64,000 bases of DNA, from assembly GCA_036323355.1 (NCBI GenBank), contig AP028876.1, forward strand, positions 2,108,001-2,172,000, read 5' to 3'. The notes beneath the pieces were generated by a model. It was not told where the DNA came from. It saw nothing but the letters and a program-made list of their open reading frames with translations, and made no database searches. The position numbers were made by a program, and so were the translations under genes. Shown here one piece after another: positions 17,560-26,423 of this stretch (the stretch's first letter is position 1; every line of letters starts with the position of its first letter). The DNA is from Gottschalkiaceae bacterium SANA (GTDB lineage: Bacteria > Bacillota > Clostridia > Tissierellales > GPF-1).

Positions 17560-19800
17560 CTATTCAACGCTTTCATAAATTGTAACATCCTTTGGCAAAA
17601 ATTCAATCCCTTCCTGCTCAATTGCATGCAAGAATCGTTGGATTTTCGGCTCAATAGGTCTATCTTTCTTTGTCTCTAAAATCCCTCTCAGATCAATTGC
17701 ATCAAAGACATGATCAAAAACCAAACTCAATGGAATTTCCTCCAGCGTAACAAAAGGATAAACAAGACGGATGCCCATCGCTTTCAGCCGCGTGAACTTT
17801 TCCTTCTCTAGCCGCAAAAGTCTTCGAACCTCCAGCTGTTTAATACGAAATCCGACCATTCGATTTTCCAACATTTCCTTTGGTACCTTTTCTGTCAACC
17901 ATTCGACAAACTGATCTTGGATCATGATCGACTCGTCAATATCAATCAAAAGATAAGCCTCTTTCTTCTGATTAAATAAGTAGGCTCGCTGATCAACTAT
18001 GGCATCGAATACCCGTTCCACATAGGCCCATAATACGCCTGCTTTTGAGAGCATTTGACTTTGCCATTCAACCGACTTTCCCTCCATCCCTTCAATATGC
18101 CAGTTACTCTCAAGCTGCAACACATGGCTGTGGTTACAACAAGTTTTCCACCGCAACTCAAGAAAGGAAAAATCATTCTGAACACATTCCGAAAGCGCAA
18201 TTTGTACTTGTGAAGACGATTGCGATTCCCTTGCAAATTCTTCTGGATAATAATACGCGCTCTTTCCTCGCTGTTTTGCTTCATACATGGCCAAATCCGC
18301 TCGATGCAATAGACCCTCTACCGTATCTTCATGTTGCGGGTACGATACAATTCCAACACTTACACCTAACTGTACTTCTACATTTTTAACAAGATACGGT
18401 TGATTTGCTGCTTCAATCAAGCGTTCTGTCAATTGCTTTGCGTGCTCAGGCGATTGAAGATTCGACATCAATAAAACAAATTCATCGCCTCCATAGCGAG
18501 CGGCACAGTCACTGCTCCTAACCACTTTCTGCAGACGAGTTGAGAATGCTTCTAAGACCCGATCTCCTGCTTCATGACCCAAGGTATCATTGACTGCTTT
18601 AAAGCCATTCAAATCCATATACAACAAGCCAAGAGACTGTTTTTCTACTTTAGCTTCCGCCAGCGCTTCACTAAAATATTCAAGAAAATAATTGCGATTA
18701 TATAATCGAGTCAAGCTATCGCGGTAGGCAAGAAAATAGATCTCCTTTTCTTTTCTCTTAATCGCAGACATGTCACGTACAATGGCAATATACTTTGATG
18801 AACCCTGAACCAACATGGCATGAATTGATAATGATACCGGTAATACACGGCCGTTATTTTGGCGAGCCCAAAGCTCTCCTTCCCATTGTTTTTTCTCAAG
18901 TAGACTTTCTAAAATTTCATTATAATCCCATTCACTGTGACGGCCGGATTGAAATAGGGACGCATTTTTTCCAATCATTTCAACTTCAAGATAACCAAAG
19001 AGCCGGCGCATGGCCGCATTGACCCATTCGATCCTACCTTGCTTGTCTACGATCAGCACGCCTTCCTTGTTATTTTCCAAGACATTGGCAAAAAGTTGCA
19101 ATCGCTCTTCGTATTGCCTCTTTTCTGTTACGTCCCGATAAGACAAATAAGCACCAAAATATTTGTCTCGCATAAGTAAAGGAACACCATTGATTTCGAC
19201 GCTAATCTTTTTTCCACTTTTTGTCAATCGCTCTACTGAAGCTCTGGTTACCTGCCCGGCCTTGACTTGATCGGAATAGCCATGTTCCAACTCGGTCAAG
19301 TGAAACAGTTCGCATGGTTCTTTGCCAATGCACTCCGCCTGAGAATATCCAAAAATCTCTTCAAATCGCGAATTGACTCGAATGACACGAAAGGCATGAT
19401 CCAAGACCAGAACACCTTCGACCTGTGCTTCCATATACCGCATGGCGTCCCCTTGCGCATAGGCTTGAAGTCCGTGTTGGTATATCGTGGATACCAACAC
19501 CTGCTTTTCTTCAATAATAAGCGGGTAACTATGAACTTCCACCTCTTCAACACTGCCATTTTTCTTTCGATGAGGGAAATGAAAGTAATTTCGTTTTTCC
19601 TCTTTCGCACGCTTCATTTCATCACTCACCTGATGATCGTGCAACTGATTAATATCCTGGATCCGCAAGGCTGTCAACTCGTCCCATGAGTACCCATAAA
19701 ATTTAACCGCTTCCTGATTTCCATCCAGAATCCGCCCCGTATCGGGATCAATTAACAGCATGATCACAGGATAAGAACGAAAAAGCTGATGATAATTCAT
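17560..19800 (-). CDS. PAS-PAS-PAS-GGDEF protein with degenerate EAL domain
   Basis: A soluble c-di-GMP signalling protein of 746 residues. Three PAS domains occupy about 1-100, 115-235 and 240-355 (the FGYSQAECIGKE and FGYLEVEMIGKN stretches are typical). A diguanylate cyclase domain at about 360-530 has the intact YGGDEF active site near residue 435. The last 200 residues look like an EAL phosphodiesterase fold: the segment FRIKQLEVRRLLR and LVFDHVFDAIDLR align with its later strands, but the EAL/LLRW start is replaced by QLESNW and the DDFGTG motif is missing, so it cannot be a catalytic EAL. Start: ATG at 19800 with GGGAGG just before; an in-frame longer start overlaps plsY and is not needed. 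It follows plsY by 47 bases. Confidence 0.88.
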   Translation of the reverse strand: MNYHQLFRSYPVIMLLIDPDTGRILDGNQEAVKFYGYSWDELTALRIQDINQLHDHQVSDEMKRAKEEKRNYFHFPHRKKNGSVEEVEVHSYPLIIEEKQVLVSTIYQHGLQAYAQGDAMRYMEAQVEGVLVLDHAFRVIRVNSRFEEIFGYSQAECIGKEPCELFHLTELEHGYSDQVKAGQVTRASVERLTKSGKKISVEINGVPLLMRDKYFGAYLSYRDVTEKRQYEERLQLFANVLENNKEGVLIVDKQGRIEWVNAAMRRLFGYLEVEMIGKNASLFQSGRHSEWDYNEILESLLEKKQWEGELWARQNNGRVLPVSLSIHAMLVQGSSKYIAIVRDMSAIKRKEKEIYFLAYRDSLTRLYNRNYFLEYFSEALAEAKVEKQSLGLLYMDLNGFKAVNDTLGHEAGDRVLEAFSTRLQKVVRSSDCAARYGGDEFVLLMSNLQSPEHAKQLTERLIEAANQPYLVKNVEVQLGVSVGIVSYPQHEDTVEGLLHRADLAMYEAKQRGKSAYYYPEEFARESQSSSQVQIALSECVQNDFSFLELRWKTCCNHSHVLQLESNWHIEGMEGKSVEWQSQMLSKAGVLWAYVERVFDAIVDQRAYLFNQKKEAYLLIDIDESIMIQDQFVEWLTEKVPKEMLENRMVGFRIKQLEVRRLLRLEKEKFTRLKAMGIRLVYPFVTLEEIPLSLVFDHVFDAIDLRGILETKKDRPIEPKIQRFLHAIEQEGIEFLPKDVTIYESVE

Positions 19801-19847
19801 ACTCCCTCCCCATATAGTCGTTTTTCTGTTTCCGCAAAAATGCTTTG

Positions 19848-20459
19848 TCATGATGAACGACGAAGTACGGATCGAAGTCCTCTTTCCTCTCCTCGCAGTA
19901 TTTTCCCAATATTTTTCCGATGAAGAAAGATCGACAAGCCAATCAAACCCACCGCAATTCCAATAGGGAGAACATGCATGGTTAAATAAATGGAAAAACC
20001 CAAAAAGACAAGCAACATGGCATAGGTTCCAAATACAATATAATCCGTTGCAACGGTTACAAGTATAATCGCTAAAACACCAACAATGGCCATGCGCCAG
20101 TCGATCATTGCCATCACGCCAACCAAAGATGCCGTTCCTTTTCCACCTCGAAAACGCATAAAAAACGGAAAATCATGGCCCAAAACCACACCACTACCCG
20201 CCATATATTTCCAATGTAAGTCAGCATGACTTAAATCAAAGAGCGCACCAATTATTAAAATTGCTATAACTGCTTTAAGAATGTCGATCAAGGCGACAGA
20301 TACTCCAACTTTCCATCCAAATGTCATAGTTGCATTAGAGGCGCCTGCATTCTTGCTTCCGACTGTCCTAATATCCATTTTTTTCAACTTCCCAATCAAA
20401 TAAGCGGCTTGAATGCATCCAAAGCCATATCCAATCAAAGGAATTAACCAATTTTCCAT
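19848..20459 (-). CDS. plsY: Glycerol-3-phosphate acyltransferase PlsY
   Basis: Membrane enzyme transferring an acyl group from acyl-phosphate to glycerol 3-phosphate, first step of phospholipid synthesis. The three PlsY motifs are seen: GSKNAGASNA, GHDFPFFMRFRGGKG, and the later conserved loop, on a frame of about six membrane helices. Of two adjacent ATGs, the second (20459) is 7 bases from GGAGG and is preferred (203 residues). Confidence 0.93.
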   Translation of the reverse strand: MENWLIPLIGYGFGCIQAAYLIGKLKKMDIRTVGSKNAGASNATMTFGWKVGVSVALIDILKAVIAILIIGALFDLSHADLHWKYMAGSGVVLGHDFPFFMRFRGGKGTASLVGVMAMIDWRMAIVGVLAIILVTVATDYIVFGTYAMLLVFLGFSIYLTMHVLPIGIAVGLIGLSIFLHRKNIGKILRGEERGLRSVLRRSS

Positions 20460-20555
20460 CATATCCCCTCCTATATCCATTATACCCTCTTTCTAATTGA
20501 AAATTAAGGAAGTTATCAAAATGTGGTATAATAATCCAAATTGAAAGGAGTCATT

Positions 20556-21230
20556 ATGATCACAATCCACTATGAAGATTCTCATTTACTCATTGTAGAA
20601 AAGCCACCCGGCATGCCCGTACAATCAGACCCTACCGGCGACCCGGATCTATTAACAATATTATCGGATCAAATTCATCACCCGCTCTGGCTGGTTCATC
20701 GTTTGGACCGTCCCGTTGGCGGTTTGATCGTATATGCAAAAACCAAAGAGGCTTGTTCTCGTTTATCCACGGCCTGGCAAGAAAAGCGCATTCAAAAATC
20801 CTATACCGCTGTTGTTTGCGGAAGACCGGAAAAAGAAGAAGCAGAGTGCAAGCACTATATCCGAAAATGCAAAACGATCAATCGCTCAAAAATAGAAGCG
20901 ACTCGAGTCGCCTATGCCAAGCGAGCGGTTCTGCGTTACCGTGTACTTGATCAAACCCATTCTGATGAATTTGGTCCCCTTGCTCTTCTTGGCATCGATC
21001 TGGAAACCGGACGCCATCATCAAATTCGTGTTCAACTATCTCATATCGGATTACCCATTTGGGGCGATACCAAGTACAACAAAACTTTTACAAAAAGAAA
21101 AGTTTGGAGTCAAATCGCCTTATGGTCAACCCGGCTTCAATTTGAGCACCCCATGACAAAAGAATCTATCAAAATCTCACTATCACCAAACGTTGAACCC
21201 TATACTTTTTTTCAAGGAGATCATCAATGA
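20556..21230 (+). CDS. RluA-family pseudouridine synthase
   Basis: RNA pseudouridine synthase. The catalytic HRLDRPVGG motif (Asp) is near residue 50, followed by Lys/Arg-rich RNA-binding stretches and the conserved ETGRHHQIRVQLSHIG and GDTKY blocks. No S4 domain: at 224 residues it is a short, catalytic-domain-only form resembling RluA/TruC/YqcB types, so the target base cannot be assigned. AAAGGAG is 6 bases before ATG 20556. Its stop overlaps the next gene by 4 bases (ATGA). Confidence 0.9.
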   Translation: MITIHYEDSHLLIVEKPPGMPVQSDPTGDPDLLTILSDQIHHPLWLVHRLDRPVGGLIVYAKTKEACSRLSTAWQEKRIQKSYTAVVCGRPEKEEAECKHYIRKCKTINRSKIEATRVAYAKRAVLRYRVLDQTHSDEFGPLALLGIDLETGRHHQIRVQLSHIGLPIWGDTKYNKTFTKRKVWSQIALWSTRLQFEHPMTKESIKISLSPNVEPYTFFQGDHQ

Positions 21231-21874
21231 AGAAAATATTCATTTCAGGACTTTTTTCTTTGCTACCCATCGGACTCACCATTTTTTTAATCCAGATTGT
21301 TTTTCATTGGGTCGACTCCTTTGGCAGCCCGGTAGTCAGACAATTTACCGATCTCAAAATACCCGGCCTCGGCTTTTTGCTCACCCTCGGTCTTATCTTT
21401 TTTGCAGGTCTCTTTATGCAAGTTTTCCTGGGAAAAAAACTATTGTCTTTACTGGACTCGCTTATTGAACGAATACCGCTAATCAATCATCTTTATCATG
21501 GCATCAAGGGGGTGACTGATTCTTTTAGCCAGGTACCTGATCGTGAATTTTCCATGGTTGTTTTGGTCAAATACCCAACACCGGAGTTTGAGAGCATCGG
21601 TCTCATCACCAACGAATCCGTGTTCATTGGCGGCAATAAAAAAGTTGCCGTTTTTATTCCGACAACTCCAAACCCAACCAATGGCTTTCTTGTACTGGCC
21701 AAAGAAGAGGATCTAACCCCCCTTGATATCCCGGTTGACGAAGCACTCAAATCGGTTATATCCATGGGAAGCGTATGGCCAAAAAAGTATCAAATTGATT
21801 CTAACAGCATTGAATCCAATGGGCGACCAGTCACTCAAAACAAAGACAATCCGATTGGCTCTGATCAACCATAA
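21227..21874 (+). CDS. DUF502 family membrane protein
   Basis: A 215-residue DUF502 protein. Two hydrophobic hairpins at about 5-28 and 48-70 are followed by the family's conserved RIPLINHLYHGIKGVTDS stretch and a cytoplasmic beta-rich domain (VVLVKYPTPEFESIGLIT, VFIPTTPNPTNGFL). Function unknown; plant homologues (COV1) are membrane proteins of trafficking. Translationally coupled to the pseudouridine synthase. Confidence 0.9.
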   Translation: MKKIFISGLFSLLPIGLTIFLIQIVFHWVDSFGSPVVRQFTDLKIPGLGFLLTLGLIFFAGLFMQVFLGKKLLSLLDSLIERIPLINHLYHGIKGVTDSFSQVPDREFSMVVLVKYPTPEFESIGLITNESVFIGGNKKVAVFIPTTPNPTNGFLVLAKEEDLTPLDIPVDEALKSVISMGSVWPKKYQIDSNSIESNGRPVTQNKDNPIGSDQP

Positions 21875-21890
21875 TCGATAAGTTACTTTC

Positions 21891-21932
21891 AATCAAGGTG
21901 GTATAAGCAAATTTGCTTATACCACCTTGATT
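21891..21932. terminator. Bidirectional terminator: perfect 42-bp palindrome
   Basis: Bases 21891-21911 and 21912-21932 are exact reverse complements (21 bp per arm with no loop bases). It lies between the converging DUF502 and 2H phosphoesterase genes and encodes the last five residues (EIKVV) and stop of the latter. As RNA it folds to a long hairpin from either strand. Confidence 0.85.
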
Positions 21933-22456
21933 TCTTCTACCCGATTAATCCCCTGGTCACTAAAAAACACTTCTATCAATGCAATCCGCTCAACCCTTCC
22001 ATAAATTGGTTGGAATCCCTGAATTGCATTTGCAAATACATCCATAACCTTTTGAGCTGGTAGCGAAATCGCTAAGGAACAATGGGGCATCCATTTTTCT
22101 TTTTTATAGTATTGATCAGCCTTATCTGAAAAAACCTGCAAAGCCTGATATAACTTCTCATGAACGTGAAGAAAATGTTTAGACGGCAGCGGTGTAAGAA
22201 ATACTGTATTGGTCATTGGAAAAACGCCAACACTATCGAATTGAATCGAAAAAGGCTCCACCGTTCCAACAAACTCTCGGAATGCATCCAAAAACATGGT
22301 TCGCTCCACCCCTTGAAACAAAGCCAAGGAAATATGCGGCCGATTGCCTTGAATTCGAATCATTGAATCATCAAGATTATTATCTTTCAGATTCGTCCAA
22401 GATTTTAAAATTTGCATTTCTGTTTTCTGATCAAATAATGCGATAATCGCAAACAT
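21917..22456 (-). CDS. 2'-5' RNA ligase family (2H phosphoesterase) protein
   Basis: Cytoplasmic 2H-superfamily protein with the two hallmark HxS/T motifs, PHISLAL near residue 41 and PHCSLAI near residue 125, on about 179 residues. Members act as RNA 2',3'-cyclic phosphodiesterases or 2'-5' ligases (LigT/ThpR); the true substrate is unknown. Of two tandem ATGs the second at 22456 is better spaced from AGGAGG. Confidence 0.85.
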   Translation of the reverse strand: MFAIIALFDQKTEMQILKSWTNLKDNNLDDSMIRIQGNRPHISLALFQGVERTMFLDAFREFVGTVEPFSIQFDSVGVFPMTNTVFLTPLPSKHFLHVHEKLYQALQVFSDKADQYYKKEKWMPHCSLAISLPAQKVMDVFANAIQGFQPIYGRVERIALIEVFFSDQGINRVEEIKVV

Positions 22457-22528
22457 CATTTCCTCCTACTTGTTCATCATTTTTTCTATTTATTTGCTAG
22501 TCTTTAAAATTTTCGACCATTCTTCCTT

Positions 22529-23560
22529 CTATCTATCAATTACCGCGCTGCCAACTACTTCATCTCTCCGATAGAACACAATAATCTGACCGGGCGCTGG
22601 TGCTCGGGCTGAAACACCTAAAATAGCAATATCCGCTTCTACCTTTGCTACCGGATAGGTATGCCCCCATTGACACAACTTCACGTCCAATGGATCCTTG
22701 CCCTCTACAGGAACCAACCATTGCAGGTCATGAAATCGAATCTGCTCTGTTAATAAGTCTGTTTCTGACCCCAGCCATAGGGTGTTATTTAATGCATCCA
22801 TTCTAGTGACGACAAGGCCATTTCCTTTGGTCCATTGCTGCAAACCTTTCTTTTGGCCAATGGTATAACGTGCCAAGCCTTGATGGCGTCCCACAATCTT
22901 GCCGTTTTGATGGCATACCGGGCCCGGTTGCATGGTTGACGGCGCAAATTTTGACAAATAGCTAAGATGATCCCCTTTTTCGATAAAACAAATGCCCGTA
23001 CTATCCTTCTTTTCAAAAACCGGAATGCCCTTGTCCATGGCCAATTTTCGAACATCCTCTTTTGACTGAAACTCCCCCAAAGGAAAAATCAATCGCGACA
23101 ATTGTGCTTGTGTCAAACGGCTTAAAACATAGCCTTGATCCTTTCGACTATTGCTTGCTTGAAGCAAATGAACCAACGCAGTATTCGAATCGCGTTTTAA
23201 ACGCGCGTAATGCCCTGTTGCAAAATAATCTGCCCCCTGATTGATAGACCAATCCATTAATAATCCATATTTGATTTTTGGGTTGCAGTACAAACAGGGA
23301 TTAGGGGTTTGTCCCTTTCTATACGCCTCTAAAAAAGGGGCCACGACTTTTGATTCAAAGGCTTTGCTTAGATCGATAACATGATGCTGAATCCCAAAAA
23401 AATCTGCAACTTCTTTCGCACTTTCAATGGTTTCTTCAAAGCCAACCGGCCGCAATTTCATGGTTACAGCCTCTACCTGATAGCCTGCGTCTATTAAAAT
23501 GCTTGTTGCCACAGCGCTATCCACTCCGCCACTTAAGGCAATCATTACTTTCTTTCCCAT
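22529..23560 (-). CDS. mnmA: tRNA-specific 2-thiouridylase MnmA
   Basis: Thiolates the wobble uridine (U34) of Lys/Glu/Gln tRNAs. PP-loop SGGVDSA near residue 10, the first catalytic Cys in NPCLYCNP near 90, second Cys in STGICFIE near 190, and a C-terminal barrel with APAPGQ. 343 residues, normal length. AAGGAG before the ATG. No IscS-like desulfurase neighbours it. Confidence 0.95.
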   Translation of the reverse strand: MGKKVMIALSGGVDSAVATSILIDAGYQVEAVTMKLRPVGFEETIESAKEVADFFGIQHHVIDLSKAFESKVVAPFLEAYRKGQTPNPCLYCNPKIKYGLLMDWSINQGADYFATGHYARLKRDSNTALVHLLQASNSRKDQGYVLSRLTQAQLSRLIFPLGEFQSKEDVRKLAMDKGIPVFEKKDSTGICFIEKGDHLSYLSKFAPSTMQPGPVCHQNGKIVGRHQGLARYTIGQKKGLQQWTKGNGLVVTRMDALNNTLWLGSETDLLTEQIRFHDLQWLVPVEGKDPLDVKLCQWGHTYPVAKVEADIAILGVSARAPAPGQIIVFYRRDEVVGSAVIDR

Positions 23561-23620
23561 AGGTGCTCCTTTTCATTCTTCTATCTTTATTATACTATAA
23601 AACAAAAAGGGAGGCGCACA

Positions 23621-23857
23621 TTGAATAAGGAATGGAAACTCACAAAGGAACAAAGAAAATCAGCGATTGAAGCGGTGCAAGCCTATTTTTCCAACGAAAG
23701 ACAGGAAGACATCGGCGACCTAGCCGCACTTCTTTTAATTGATCAAATCCTTCCCATTCTTGCGGGATCATTTTATAATCAAGGCGTAAATGACAGCGTC
23801 GAACGTGCACAGAATCATATCGAAGAATTATATGCATTGGAGATCCCACTTCCATAG
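23621..23857 (+). CDS. DUF2164 family small protein
   Basis: A 78-residue protein with the DUF2164 features: an acidic-basic N-terminal helix, ending in the conserved QEDIGDLAALLLIDQ region and a GxFYNQGV motif followed by an acidic helix. Begins with TTG at 23621 preceded by GGGAGG. Function unknown. Divergent from mnmA. Confidence 0.85.
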   Translation: MNKEWKLTKEQRKSAIEAVQAYFSNERQEDIGDLAALLLIDQILPILAGSFYNQGVNDSVERAQNHIEELYALEIPLP

Positions 23858-23878
23858 GGTCTCTATTTTTTTATTTTA

Positions 23879-23907
23879 TTGTATAATTATTATTAATGCC
23901 TTATAAT
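23879..23907 (+). promoter_or_regulatory. Promoter of larA-aminotransferase operon
   Basis: TTGTAT (23879-23884), 17-base spacer, TATAAT (23902-23907), 29 bases before the larA start. Confidence 0.7.
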
Positions 23908-23935
23908 ATTCCATAATAGAATTGGAGGCGATCAA

Positions 23936-25216
23936 ATGAACTTTAAATGCGGTCAATCAGAACTTTCATTCCCACTTAATCAATGGAAAGAAGTTTCTAT
24001 TTTAGAAGCAAGCCAGACCGATCAGCAAAGCGAAGAATCCCATATTATAGAGGCTTTGAAACACCCCATCAGCTCGAAACCTTTGTCCGAATTGATTGGT
24101 CCAGATGAAACGGTATGCATTGTAGTTTCTGATATCACACGGGCCTATCAACGCATGTGGGTCTACCTTCCCCACCTGATACAGGAATTGGAAAAAGCTA
24201 ATGTCCCAGACGAAAATATCTTCTTTCTCTCGGCCAACGGCACGCACCGTCAACAAAGCCAAGCAGAGCACCGAAAAATACTAGGTGATGCCCTATACGA
24301 TCGATTCTCGATTTATGAACATTTTGGAGCAGACTTAACATCGGTCACTTCTGTTGGTGTCACCCAATATGGAAATGAAATCAAACTCAATACCCGTGCC
24401 TTGCAAGCGGATCACATTATCCTCACTGGCGCTATCGTTTTTCACGATCTTGCTGGCTTTGGAGGCGGAAGAAAGTCCCTTCTTCCAGGTATTGCAGCAT
24501 CAGAAAGCATTCAGCGCAACCATCGTCTCGCTTTAGTTGGCGACAAGGGCGATCTCCACCCAGATATGGGAAGTGGAAAGATGGACAAGAATCCATTGAA
24601 CCGCGAAATGCAGGAAGTAGCTGACTGGATCAAGCCTAGCTTCATTTTAAATGTAGCCATTGGCGGAAACGGAAAAATCAGTCAAGCCTTCGCAGGACAC
24701 TATCGTGCTGCCCACCAAGCAGGTCAAGACTTTGTACGAAATCAAGATGGGAAATGGATTGACAAGCAAGGCGATCTAGTCATTGGATCAGCCGGTGGAC
24801 ACCCAAAAGATATCAATTTTTATCAAGCAACCAAGGCCATCAGCAATATGGTTGGGGCAGTTAAACCCGGAGGAACCTTACTTTTGTTCGCTGAGTGCGC
24901 AGAAGGGATCGGATATCAGGAAATGGCGGATATTTTGTTATCACCCAAAGATATTCCAAGCCTTGCAAAAATGTTATTGAAGCAGTTTTCTGTTGCCCGA
25001 TATATTGGATTTTGGATGAGAACCGTCACAAAACGCATGGAAGTCCTTTTGGTTTCCAATTTGCCCAGCGAACCCTTGGCAACAATCGGCATTCGCAATT
25101 TTACCGATGCAGACTCCGCATATGCCTACCTAGAAGGAAAATCCGACATTGAACATGTCATTGCAATCCCAAAAGCCGGACAAGTCTATGCCCAATGGAA
25201 GGAAAATAATCAATGA
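23936..25216 (+). CDS. larA: LarA-family nickel-dependent hydroxyacid racemase
   Basis: Member of the LarA (lactate racemase-like) family, which uses the nickel-pincer nucleotide cofactor to racemise or epimerise alpha-hydroxy acids. Conserved ligand positions are visible: His in NGTHRQQ near residue 105, FHDLAGFGGGRKSLLPG with His and the cofactor-bearing Lys near 170-185, and RNHRL near 200. C-terminal region KPGGTLLLFAECAEG follows. The family covers lactate, malate and other substrates, so the substrate cannot be named. No larB/larC/larE cofactor genes are here, so the cofactor must be made from elsewhere. GGAGG precedes the ATG; the stop overlaps the next gene's ATG (ATGA). Confidence 0.88.
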   Translation: MNFKCGQSELSFPLNQWKEVSILEASQTDQQSEESHIIEALKHPISSKPLSELIGPDETVCIVVSDITRAYQRMWVYLPHLIQELEKANVPDENIFFLSANGTHRQQSQAEHRKILGDALYDRFSIYEHFGADLTSVTSVGVTQYGNEIKLNTRALQADHIILTGAIVFHDLAGFGGGRKSLLPGIAASESIQRNHRLALVGDKGDLHPDMGSGKMDKNPLNREMQEVADWIKPSFILNVAIGGNGKISQAFAGHYRAAHQAGQDFVRNQDGKWIDKQGDLVIGSAGGHPKDINFYQATKAISNMVGAVKPGGTLLLFAECAEGIGYQEMADILLSPKDIPSLAKMLLKQFSVARYIGFWMRTVTKRMEVLLVSNLPSEPLATIGIRNFTDADSAYAYLEGKSDIEHVIAIPKAGQVYAQWKENNQ

Positions 25217-26361
25217 TTAAACTTGCAAAGCAATATGAAAACGCTGAATCTACGGCCTTGGGAAAAGCAGCTACACTCATCGGTAACCTAGATGCAGTTA
25301 TTAACCTAAGTATTGGAGATCCTGATCAAATCACTCATGAAAACGTGATTATAGCTGCCATGGAGGATGCAAAAATCGGCCATACCAAATACACCCACGC
25401 CTTAGGTGATCTAGACGTGCGAAACGCCCTTCAAAATCACTTTCAGGAAGAGTATGCCTTGTCAATTCCAACTGATGAAATGATTATGGTTGTTGGCGCA
25501 GGTCATGGTATGTATTTAGGATTGAAAGCCATTTTAAATCCTGGAGATGAGGTATTGGTTCCCGATCCTCACTACCCTCCTTATCTACAGCAAGTCCTAT
25601 TGAATCAAGGGATTCCAATTTCAGTTCCTACCCTGGAAAAAGATAATTTTCACTTATCTGTTGAATCACTGGAAACCGCAATCACACCAAAAACACGGGC
25701 CTTAATGTTAAATAATCCCAACAACCCAACGGGAGCTTCTCTTTCAAAGGAAGAGCTATCTGCGATTCTTGCTTTTGCAAAAGCCAACGATCTGATTATT
25801 TTATCGGATGAGGTCTATCGTGGATTCAGTTTTGATAAGGACTTTACACCGCTTTATCAAATCGAAGGGGCAAGAGAACGGACTATCGTACTCGGCAGTT
25901 TTTCAAAAGACTACGCTATGACAGGCTGGAGAATTGGGTATGCCTTTGGTCCCAAACATGTGATTAGCTGCATGCGTGAATTGAATGAAGGAATCTGTTT
26001 TACGGCTCCTTCCATCTCGCAGCGAGCTGCCCTACATGCCCTGAATCATCACAATGAAATTCTAGAAGGCCTAAGAAACGAATACAAAGCTCGTGTCGAT
26101 TATGTCTACAATCGCATTCAAACCATACCCGGCATCAGCATGCATAAGCCAGAGGCAACCTTCTATCTTTTCATCAGCATCAAAGAAACAGGCCTTACAT
26201 CAGAAGCCTTCTGTGACAAAGCCATGGAAGAAGCACAAGTTCTCTTGTTGCCTGGGACCGCCTTCGGGGCCTGTGGAGAAGGATATGTCCGCATTGCCTG
26301 CACGGTTGATATTCCAAACTTAAAAGAAGCCTTTGATCGGCTTCAAACACTAACTTATTAA
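25213..26361 (+). CDS. PLP-dependent aminotransferase, class I/II
   Basis: Fold-type I aminotransferase of 382 residues. Conserved substrate/cofactor motifs include NNPNNPTGAS, SDEVYRGFSF, the PLP-binding Lys in GSFSKDYAMTGWRIGY near residue 235, and RIACT near the C-terminus (substrate carboxylate Arg). Related to aspartate/aromatic and PatA-type enzymes; amino-donor specificity cannot be told. Translationally coupled to larA, which suggests the two act on the same carbon skeleton, hydroxy acid and amino acid sides of one 2-oxo acid. Confidence 0.88.
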   Translation: MIKLAKQYENAESTALGKAATLIGNLDAVINLSIGDPDQITHENVIIAAMEDAKIGHTKYTHALGDLDVRNALQNHFQEEYALSIPTDEMIMVVGAGHGMYLGLKAILNPGDEVLVPDPHYPPYLQQVLLNQGIPISVPTLEKDNFHLSVESLETAITPKTRALMLNNPNNPTGASLSKEELSAILAFAKANDLIILSDEVYRGFSFDKDFTPLYQIEGARERTIVLGSFSKDYAMTGWRIGYAFGPKHVISCMRELNEGICFTAPSISQRAALHALNHHNEILEGLRNEYKARVDYVYNRIQTIPGISMHKPEATFYLFISIKETGLTSEAFCDKAMEEAQVLLLPGTAFGACGEGYVRIACTVDIPNLKEAFDRLQTLTY

Positions 26362-26377
26362 AGACCTTGCCATGCAT

Positions 26378-26423
26378 AAAGCACGCAATGAATCATTTAC
26401 TCAAGTGATTCATTGCGTGCTTT
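26378..26423. terminator. Bidirectional terminator after aminotransferase
   Basis: Perfect 18-bp arms AAAGCACGCAATGAATCA (26378-26395) and TGATTCATTGCGTGCTTT (26406-26423) flanked by T. The converging Dph6-like gene's stop lies in its loop, so its last residues are encoded in the arm. Confidence 0.9.
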
